Shown here: positions 53,030 through 64,000 of the stretch, one piece after another
Layout: every line of letters begins with the position of its first letter
How positions within the stretch are numbered: position 1 is the first letter of the stretch
From: Streptomyces sp. NRRL WC-3605
Lineage (GTDB): Bacteria; Actinomycetota; Actinomycetes; Streptomycetales; Streptomycetaceae
Length of the DNA stretch: 64,000 nucleotides
Assembly: GCF_001509795.1 (NCBI RefSeq)
Contig: NZ_LLZN01000064.1
Span: 62,001-126,000, forward strand
Direction: 5' to 3'
The notes under the pieces: model-generated
Databases searched by the model: none
The model's input: only the letters and a program-made list of their open reading frames with translations
What the model was told of the DNA's origin: nothing
Position numbers and translations under genes: made by a program

Positions 53030-53796
53030 AGCGGGAAGCCCTCGGCGGCCGGAACCCGGTCCTGTACCACCAGACGGTGCCCGCCTTCTCGCTCCCGGAG
53101 TGGGCGCTGGCCGCCGGCTACGACGGCGTGATCCTCGACCTCCAGCACGGCGAGCTGGGACTGGAGGCGGCCTGCGGCATCCTGCGCTCGATGCCGCGGG
53201 AGAACGCGTACGCGTACGCGCGGGTGGGCTCGCTCGACGCCGCCCCGATCCTGCGGCTCCTCGACAGCGGGGCCCGCGGGATCGTCGCGCCCACCGTCGA
53301 GTCCCGCTCGCAGGCGGAGGCACTTGTCGCCGCCACCAAGTACCCGCCGGTCGGCGGCCGCAGCCTCGGGCCGTCCCGGCCCGCGCTCTACGCGGGCGAC
53401 TCGTACACCGCCGCCGGCAACCTGGCCGTGTCGGCCGTCGCCCAGATCGAGACGGTGGCGGGCGTCGAGCACGCCGAGGACATCGTCTCGACGCCGGGCC
53501 TGGACTCGGTCTACGTCGGCCCCGCCGACCTGGCCGTCTCCTACGGTCTGCCCGGACGCGGCGACTGGGAGGACGGCCCCGTGCGCGAGGCCGTCGCCCA
53601 CCTGCGGGAGGTGACCGCCGCGCACGGCGTCACCCTCGGCATCTACTCCGGCCGGCCCGAGTACGCGGCCGGCCTGTTCGCCGACGGCCTCGTCGACTAC
53701 GTGGGCCTCGGCATCGATCTCGTCCTGCTGAACCGCGCGTTCGGCGACACCATCGCCGGGCTGGGCCCGGCACGATCCGCACGGAGCACCACATGA
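53026..53796 (+). CDS. HpcH/HpaI-family aldolase
   Basis: The 256-aa protein is a class II pyruvate aldolase: VILDLQHGELGLEAA, ARVGSLDAAPILRLLDSGARGIVAPTV-type core, AQIETVAGVEHAEDI with the metal-binding Glu, and VGPADLAVSYG with the second ligand. It should cleave 4-hydroxy-2-oxoacids into pyruvate and an aldehyde, replacing MhpE. The GTG start overlaps the previous stop by 4 nt (GTGA). No acetaldehyde dehydrogenase (MhpF) gene is present. Confidence 0.88.
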   Translation: MKREALGGRNPVLYHQTVPAFSLPEWALAAGYDGVILDLQHGELGLEAACGILRSMPRENAYAYARVGSLDAAPILRLLDSGARGIVAPTVESRSQAEALVAATKYPPVGGRSLGPSRPALYAGDSYTAAGNLAVSAVAQIETVAGVEHAEDIVSTPGLDSVYVGPADLAVSYGLPGRGDWEDGPVREAVAHLREVTAAHGVTLGIYSGRPEYAAGLFADGLVDYVGLGIDLVLLNRAFGDTIAGLGPARSARSTT

Positions 53797-55406
53797 AGAA
53801 GGCCTGCGACGTCCTCGTCGTCGGGGCGGGACCGGTCGGCCTGACCCTGGCCAACCTGCTCGGGCAGCAGGGCATCGACGTCCTCGTCGTCGAGCGGGAG
53901 CACGAACTGGTCGACTACCCGCGTGCCGTGGGCATAGACGACGAGGCGCTGCGCGCGATGCAGACCGCCGGCCTGGTCGAGGACGTGCTGCCGCACACCA
54001 TCCCGGACCAGAAGATCTACATGATCAACGGTGCCGGGGCGATCCTCTCCGAAGTCAACCCGACGACACGGGAGTTCGGCTGGCCGCGCCGCAACGGCTT
54101 CGTCCAGCCGCTGGTCGACCGGGTGCTGCTCGCCGGTCTCGACCGCTTCCCCGACACCGCCGTCCACTTCGGCACCGAGGTCGTGGACCTCACCGAGGAC
54201 GCCGGCGGCGTGGTCGCCGCGCTCGCGGACGGCGGGACGGTGCGCGCCCGGTACGTCGTCGCCGCCGAGGGCGGGTCCTCCCCCACCCGCAAGCGCCTCG
54301 GCATCTCCTTCGAGGGAGAGACCCGGCCGACCGACGGCATCGTGATCGACGTCGCCAACGACCCGATCGGCACGCCCCACGCCGTCTTCGGCGGGGACCC
54401 TGCCCGCAGCTACGCCTCCATCGCGCTGCCGCACGGCATCCGGCGCTGGGAGTTCACCCTGTTCGAGCACGAGGGCGAGGCCGACGTCGAGGACGACGCG
54501 TTCGTCTTCGGCCTGCTCGCGCCCCATGTCCCGGACCCGTCGAGGCTGGACATCATCCGCCGCCGCGTCTACCGCCACCACGCCCGTGTCGCGGGCCGGT
54601 TCCGGCACGGGCGGATCTTCCTCGCCGGTGACGCCGCCCATGTCATGCCCGTCGTCGGCGGGCAGGGGTGGAACTCGGGCATCCGGGACGCGTTCAACCT
54701 CGGCTGGAAGCTCGCTGCCGTCGTCAAGGGGCTGGCGGACGACGCGCTGCTGGACACCTACGAGACCGAACGGCTCGGCCATGTCACGCAGATGGTCGCC
54801 GTCTCCCTCCAGATGGCGAAGGAGATGACCGACCACGACCCGGAGAAGGCCGCCGAGCGCGACCGGATCGCCGCCTCCCGCACCGCCGAGGAGCGGGAGG
54901 CCCAGAAGCGGCAGGCGTTCAAGCCGCAGCCGAAGTTCGACCGCGGTGTGGTGGTGCACACCCCGCTGCCGGTGTCCAAGTCGCTGCCGGTCCGCGACGT
55001 GCCCCGGCTCGCGGGTTCGATCTTCCCCCAGCCGACCGCCACCGACGCCGACGGCGTCGAGATGCTGCTGGACGACGCGACCGGTCAGGGCTGGCGCGTC
55101 CTCACCTGGAACAACGATCCGACGGCGTTCCTGTCGGCGGCGAGCCGCGCCGCGCTGGACCGGTTCGGCGCACGTCTCGTGCAGGTGGTACCGAAGGCGC
55201 AGTTGCCGTGGGCGGGCAAGCGGGCCACGGCCGGTGTCACCGTCGTCGGCGACCTCGGCGGCGAGGCGAGCCTGCAGGCGTGGTTCGACGCGCGGCCGGT
55301 GGGCGCGGTGGTCCTCCGCCCCGACCATGTGATCGCCGCCGAGTGCCTGACGCAGGAACTCGACGACGTCGTGACGCGCGTCCTGGAGGCCGCCTGCGCC
55401 GTGTGA
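53793..55406 (+). CDS. mhpA: FAD-dependent aromatic hydroxylase (MhpA-like)
   Basis: The 537-aa protein has FAD motif GAGPVG at 11-16, the DG region PRRNGFVQPLVDR and the GD motif FLAGDAAHVMPVVGGQG at about 273-289. It then has a C-terminal thioredoxin-like tail, as in MhpA and related class A flavoprotein monooxygenases. It hydroxylates a 3-hydroxyphenyl substrate next to the phenol to give the catechol for MhpB. ATGA overlap with the aldolase gene. It is the last gene of the operon, not the first as in E. coli mhp. Confidence 0.88.
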   Translation: MKKACDVLVVGAGPVGLTLANLLGQQGIDVLVVEREHELVDYPRAVGIDDEALRAMQTAGLVEDVLPHTIPDQKIYMINGAGAILSEVNPTTREFGWPRRNGFVQPLVDRVLLAGLDRFPDTAVHFGTEVVDLTEDAGGVVAALADGGTVRARYVVAAEGGSSPTRKRLGISFEGETRPTDGIVIDVANDPIGTPHAVFGGDPARSYASIALPHGIRRWEFTLFEHEGEADVEDDAFVFGLLAPHVPDPSRLDIIRRRVYRHHARVAGRFRHGRIFLAGDAAHVMPVVGGQGWNSGIRDAFNLGWKLAAVVKGLADDALLDTYETERLGHVTQMVAVSLQMAKEMTDHDPEKAAERDRIAASRTAEEREAQKRQAFKPQPKFDRGVVVHTPLPVSKSLPVRDVPRLAGSIFPQPTATDADGVEMLLDDATGQGWRVLTWNNDPTAFLSAASRAALDRFGARLVQVVPKAQLPWAGKRATAGVTVVGDLGGEASLQAWFDARPVGAVVLRPDHVIAAECLTQELDDVVTRVLEAACAV

Positions 55407-55501
55407 CGCGGTGCGGGCAGGGCATCGGGGACACCGGGGACATCGACGGGACCGGAGAGGGCCGTGCCGTGCGGCTGCTTCGGTCCCGCACCGGCCCGTT
55501 G

Positions 55502-55519
55502 CTAGTAGCGCCGTTCTAG
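55502..55519. promoter_or_regulatory. TetR operator CTAGTA-N6-TTCTAG
   Basis: The same 6-6-6 layout as the 48419 site with one mismatch between arms. It lies 54 bp before the TetR gene at 55573, so autoregulation or cross-regulation is likely. Confidence 0.65.
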
Positions 55520-55572
55520 AATGGGCACGCTGGTGACACGGTACGCATGACGGACGGCGACAGGGTGGCGGC

Positions 55573-56256
55573 ATGACGCGCGGCGCACGGCGGGGCGAGG
55601 GCACCAGGGGCACGCGGCAGGCGCGCTCGGACCGGAGCCGGGAGCACATCCTGCTGGCGGCCCTGGACCTGGCGCTGGAGCACGGCTACCAGGGCACGAC
55701 CATGGCAGCGGTCAGCGCGTCGTCCGGTCTGCCGATCGGCTCGGTCTACTGGCACTTCAAGAGCAAGGAGCAGCTCTTCGTCGCTCTGCTGGAGCACTGC
55801 TACGACGCCTGGATGGAGCTGCACTCCGGTCCGGAGGGGCTGCGCCGCAAGCTGTCCCGCGGCATCGCCGGCCTGTCCGGCGCCGACCCCGAGCAGTACA
55901 CGAAGGAGGAGGCACTGCTCAAGGCCGCGGCGATCTGGGCACTGAGCAGGCAGCTGGGCGGCCTGGGCGAGGACAACGAGGTCCGCGCTGCGTACCTGCG
56001 GATGCGGGTGGAGATGTTCAAGGTGGACGTCGAGCGGATCACCGAGTCCGTCCCCGCCGACGTCGTCGAGCGCTTCCCGGACCTGCCCACCAGGCTCACC
56101 GTGCTGAGCCTGGCCCTGACCGACGGCTTCTACGTCCACGCCAACTCCGACGTGCACCTGGAGCTGGACTTCGCCGAGTACGCGGACATGGCCGCGCGGG
56201 CCCTGGAGGGCCTGGTCGACGACTACGCCCGCCAGGCCGCCGGGGAACGCGCGTAG
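55573..56256 (+). CDS. TetR-family regulator, second regulator of the aromatic cluster
   Basis: The 227-aa protein has an N-terminal helix-turn-helix (LLAALDLALEHGYQGTTMAAVS, SSGLPIGSVYWHFKSKEQLF) almost matching that of the TetR at 47688; the ligand-binding domains differ. It has its own CTAGTA-N6-TTCTAG site. Its stop abuts that of the convergent SDR gene with no gap. The two TetR proteins could recognise the same operators while sensing different ligands. Confidence 0.86.
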   Translation: MTRGARRGEGTRGTRQARSDRSREHILLAALDLALEHGYQGTTMAAVSASSGLPIGSVYWHFKSKEQLFVALLEHCYDAWMELHSGPEGLRRKLSRGIAGLSGADPEQYTKEEALLKAAAIWALSRQLGGLGEDNEVRAAYLRMRVEMFKVDVERITESVPADVVERFPDLPTRLTVLSLALTDGFYVHANSDVHLELDFAEYADMAARALEGLVDDYARQAAGERA

Positions 56257-56967
56257 TCACACGCCGCGGGTGAGTCCGCCGTCGACGCGCAGGTTCTGCC
56301 CGGTGGTGTAGGTGGCGTCGCAGGCCACGAAGGCCACGGTCCGGGCCACCTCCTCGAAGGCGGCGGCCCGGCCGAGGGGGATCGCGGAGGTCCACGCGTC
56401 CGGAACGGTCTCCGGGTCGGCGACGGTGTACCCCGGCAGCACGTTGTTGATCCGGATGCCGTCCGCCGCCACCTCGTCGGCCCAGAGCTTGGTCCAGGTC
56501 GTCATCGCGGCCCGGGCCACCATCGAGGTGGGGAAGCGGGGCGAGGGCTCGGCAGGACTGGCCGAGGAGATGTTGACGATGCTGCCGCCGCCCTGGGCGC
56601 GCATCGGGGCCAGGGCGGCCCGGCAGGCCCGCACCACGTTGTAGAAGTACAGGTCGAAGCCGGTGGCCCAGTCTTCGTCGGTCAGTTCCTGGAGCTTGCC
56701 CTTCGGGCCGTGGCCGGCGCTGTTGACCAGCACGTCCAGCCGTCCCCAGGCGGAGACGACCCGCTCGACGGCCTCCTCGACGACGCCGGCCCGGGTGTAG
56801 TCGCCGCGGACGGCGAGGCCGCCTAGCTCCTCGGCCAGCGCGGCCGCCCCCTCGCCGCGCGCCAGCACCGCCACCCGGTGGCCGCGCGCCGCCAGTTCGC
56901 GGGCCGACGCGGCGCCGATGCCGCTGCTTCCGGCGATCACGAGGGCCGTGGGAGGTGTTGCGGTCAT
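56257..56967 (-). CDS. SDR-family protein lacking the Tyr/Lys catalytic pair
   Basis: The 236-aa protein has the SDR fold: AGSSGIG cofactor loop, NSAGHGPKG, NISSAS and a C-terminal GQNLRVDGGLTRG. At the place of Y-x3-K it reads F-P-T-S-M inside SPRFPTSMVARAAM, so both the Tyr and the Lys are replaced. The spacing from the Ser is also shorter than usual. It may be a binding or regulatory protein, or use another mechanism. An 18-bp palindrome lies just before its start, and a CTAGAA element further upstream ties it to the aromatic cluster. Confidence 0.8.
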   Translation of the reverse strand: MTATPPTALVIAGSSGIGAASARELAARGHRVAVLARGEGAAALAEELGGLAVRGDYTRAGVVEEAVERVVSAWGRLDVLVNSAGHGPKGKLQELTDEDWATGFDLYFYNVVRACRAALAPMRAQGGGSIVNISSASPAEPSPRFPTSMVARAAMTTWTKLWADEVAADGIRINNVLPGYTVADPETVPDAWTSAIPLGRAAAFEEVARTVAFVACDATYTTGQNLRVDGGLTRGV

Positions 56968-56980
56968 GGTGCGCCACTCC

Positions 56981-56998
56981 TGATACGGAGCCGTATCA
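56981..56998. promoter_or_regulatory. Perfect 18-bp palindrome before the SDR gene
   Basis: TGATACGGAGCCGTATCA: 8-bp arms with a 2-nt centre, 14 nt upstream of the SDR start. The form ATACGG-N2-CCGTAT is a typical TetR-family operator. It differs from the CTAGAA sites, so another regulator may act here. Confidence 0.7.
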
Positions 56999-57009
56999 GA
57001 ACGACCCCT

Positions 57010-57027
57010 CTAGAATTCTCATTCCAT
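57010..57027. promoter_or_regulatory. Degenerate CTAGAA-N6-TTCCAT site
   Basis: One arm matches the cluster operator (CTAGAA), the other only in TTC. Possibly a weak site for the same TetR proteins. Confidence 0.35.
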
Positions 57028-57178
57028 TCGAACGTAACCGGCGTCCACGCCGACCGTCAACCGGGGAGAGCCGTCCGCGCGGCGCCCTCCGGGACCCGAA
57101 CCTCGGGACCGCGATGAAGTCCGGCGTGAATTCCCGCACTTGATCACTTCGATCACCACGGTGTGTGAAGCTGTCCCC

Positions 57179-57991
57179 ATGGAATCCTCGGAATCTTCGC
57201 CTGCCGACATCGTGGCCAGGCTGCAGACCGATCGCCCGCACTCGGCGCGGGTGTGGAACTACCTGCTCGGCGGGAAGGACAACTACCCCGTCGACAGCGA
57301 GGTCGGGGACGTCATCCTGTCGACGTTCCCGGAGTTCGCCGCCGTCGCCCGGCTGCAGCGGCGGTTCCTCGCGCGCGCCGTGCGCTTCCTGGTGCGGGAG
57401 GCCGGCATCCGGCAGTTCCTGGACATCGGGACGGGCCTGCCCACCGCGGACAACACGCACGAGCTGGCCCAGCGCATCGCGCCCGAGAGCCGCATCGTGT
57501 ACGTGGACAACGACCCGCTCGTGCTGGTGCACGCCGAGGCGCTGCTCACCAGCAGCGACGAGGGGGCCTGCGCCTACGTCGACGCGGACGTCCGCGACCC
57601 CGAGCGGATCCTGGCCCAGGCGGCCAAGACGCTCGACTTCAGCCGCCCGGTCGCCCTCACCCTGCTGGGCATCATGGGGCAGATCTCGGACGAGGACAGG
57701 CCGGGCGAGCTGGTGAGCGCCCTGCTGGCCGGGCTGCCCGCGGGCAGCTGGCTGGCGCTGAGCGACGGCACGAACACCAACGAGGCGCTGAACACGGCGG
57801 TCGCGGCGTACAACCAGCAGTCGGCGAACACCTACCACCTCCGGTCGCCGCAGGAGATCGCCTCCTACTTCGGCGGTCTGGACCTGGTCGAGCCCGGGGT
57901 CGTCGCCACGGCCTCCTGGCGCCCGGACCCCGACGCCCCCGACACGGACGCGCCCGACGTCTCCGTCGCCGGGGTCGCGGCCAAGAACTGA
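57179..57991 (+). CDS. S-adenosyl methyltransferase (PF04672/DUF574 family)
   Basis: The 270-aa protein has the actinobacterial family hallmarks: PHSARVWNYLLGGKDNYPVD near residues 20-40, the SAM-binding region FLDIGTGLPTADNTHELAQ, and VYVDNDPLVLVHAEALL. Streptomyces have many copies; substrates are mostly unknown. The ATG at 57179 has a weak ribosome-binding site; TGATCA-type symmetry (57141-57156) lies just upstream and may be regulatory. A strong hairpin follows. Confidence 0.88.
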   Translation: MESSESSPADIVARLQTDRPHSARVWNYLLGGKDNYPVDSEVGDVILSTFPEFAAVARLQRRFLARAVRFLVREAGIRQFLDIGTGLPTADNTHELAQRIAPESRIVYVDNDPLVLVHAEALLTSSDEGACAYVDADVRDPERILAQAAKTLDFSRPVALTLLGIMGQISDEDRPGELVSALLAGLPAGSWLALSDGTNTNEALNTAVAAYNQQSANTYHLRSPQEIASYFGGLDLVEPGVVATASWRPDPDAPDTDAPDVSVAGVAAKN

Positions 57992-58015
57992 CCGGACGGG
58001 CAGCAAGTCCGAAAG

Positions 58016-58050
58016 AAGGGGGGCGCCGGCCACAGGCCGGCGCCCCCCTT
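58016..58050. terminator. Bidirectional terminator hairpin
   Basis: AAGGGGGGCGCCGGCC at 58016-58031 pairs perfectly with 58035-58050 (16 bp, 3-nt loop). It lies between the methyltransferase gene and the convergent DUF5302 gene. Confidence 0.82.
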
Positions 58051-58070
58051 CGCTCTTCTCTACGGCGGGA

Positions 58071-58313
58071 TCAGCCGCCGCTCTTCCGGCGGAACGAGCG
58101 CTGGCTGGCGGCCGGGCCATGGGCCGACCGCACCTTCGACGCGTTCGCGTGCCCGGCGGCCTCGGCCGCGTCGGCCTGCGCACCGTGCTTGCGCGCCAGA
58201 GCCTCACGGAACTTGCGCTTCAGGTCGTAGGCGCCGCCGTCGTCCGGCGTCAGCGACGACGTCTCGGCGTCGGCCGGTTCCGAACCTTCCGTGGCGGGCT
58301 GCTCTGCGGTCAT
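58071..58313 (-). CDS. DUF5302-domain small protein
   Basis: The 80-aa hydrophilic protein has an acidic N-terminal half (TEGSEPADAETSSLTPDDGG), the conserved YDLKRKFREALARK segment and a basic Ser/Arg-rich end (QRSFRRKSGG). The family is common in Streptomyces and has no known function. AGGAGG precedes the ATG at 58313. Its promoter must lie in the 332-nt gap upstream. Confidence 0.85.
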   Translation of the reverse strand: MTAEQPATEGSEPADAETSSLTPDDGGAYDLKRKFREALARKHGAQADAAEAAGHANASKVRSAHGPAASQRSFRRKSGG

Positions 58314-58645
58314 GGTGACCTCCTGGGTTCGGGGGGACGGGCGAGCCCAGCTTGTCATGCCTGGACACCGCGAAGGACGCTCGCACGGCCAGACAAGGGA
58401 ATACGCCGTCATTCCGGCCATGCATCAGGGGCGTTCAGGTCACCGAGTGCGACGGCACTTCCGGTCCGGCGGGCCGGAGGGAAGCGGCCTCCCCGAACTG
58501 TCACGCGCCGGGCCGTCCCGGCGCTCCAGACGGGCCAGTACTCCACCGCAGGCATCAGCGGCGACCTGGCCGACCGGAGCCGACGGCGCCTGGCTGAAGT
58601 GGCCCGGGAGGCCGGCGGGGTGTCCCCGCCGGCCTCGGCGCCCCG
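58314..58645. other. 332-nt gap upstream of DUF5302
   Basis: It carries the beta-galactosidase terminator (58608-58636) at one end and should hold the DUF5302 promoter at the other. I could not pick out a convincing -35/-10 pair. No ORF is supported. Confidence 0.4.
58608..58636 (-). terminator. Terminator hairpin of the beta-galactosidase gene
   Basis: GAGGCCGGCGGGG at 58608-58620 pairs perfectly with 58624-58636 around a 3-nt loop, 9 nt after the stop codon. No T-run. Confidence 0.72.

Positions 58646-64000
<5,355 letters not shown>

Overview
This is high-GC actinobacterial DNA, almost certainly a Streptomyces chromosome. Gene density is high, codons are GC-rich, ATGA/GTGA start-stop overlaps are common, GTG and TTG starts occur, and the gene families are typical of the genus (WhiB, LAL-type LuxR, DUF5302, GH62/CBM13, many ECF sigma factors). 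I read 58 protein genes, two of them cut by the window edges, and no rRNA, tRNA, CRISPR array or transposase.

Region 1 (about 0.2-41 kb) is dominated by one theme. Twenty sites fit a single promoter pattern, (T/C)GTCAC(A/G), exactly 16 nt, then NGTC (GGTC in 17 of 20). This is the promoter form of ECF41-type sigma factors. The sites precede small redox, detoxification and regulatory genes: two NmrA-like oxidoreductases, an AhpD-like carboxymuconolactone decarboxylase (through an operon), three cupin/OsmC proteins, alpha/beta hydrolases, a YceI protein, an antibiotic-biosynthesis-type monooxygenase, a flavoprotein, a pyruvate dehydrogenase E1-E2 pair, an EhpF/EhpG-like carboxylate-reduction pair, an acetyltransferase, a SpoIIE-type phosphatase, a WhiB protein and two of the sigma genes. 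Five ECF41/SigJ-like sigma genes with the SnoaL-type C-terminal domain or its remnants lie among them. One has lost region sigma-4 and one has lost most of the SnoaL domain. I read this as a clustered, autoregulated ECF41-like regulon.

Region 2 (about 38-45 kb) holds secreted enzymes: a large N-acetylmuramoyl-L-alanine amidase, a GH10 xylanase with CBM13, and a divergent GH62 arabinofuranosidase with CBM13. The xylanase and arabinofuranosidase share CGAAAGTTTCG sites. A G/C homopolymer block at 44,881-44,950 looks like a sequence error and disrupts the end of a TetR gene.

Region 3 (45-47.4 kb) is a FtsX-permease / ABC-ATPase / TetR operon. Region 4 (47.7-57 kb) is a meta-cleavage pathway resembling 3-(3-hydroxyphenyl)propionate catabolism: AAHS transporter, MhpB, MhpC, MhpD, a SnoaL-like protein, an HpaI-type aldolase and MhpA. 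It is flanked by two related TetR genes that share an 18-bp operator, and by an SDR protein lacking the usual Tyr/Lys catalytic pair. Region 5 (57-64 kb) has an S-adenosyl methyltransferase, a small DUF5302 protein, a very large Tat-exported beta-galactosidase and the end of an ABC exporter.
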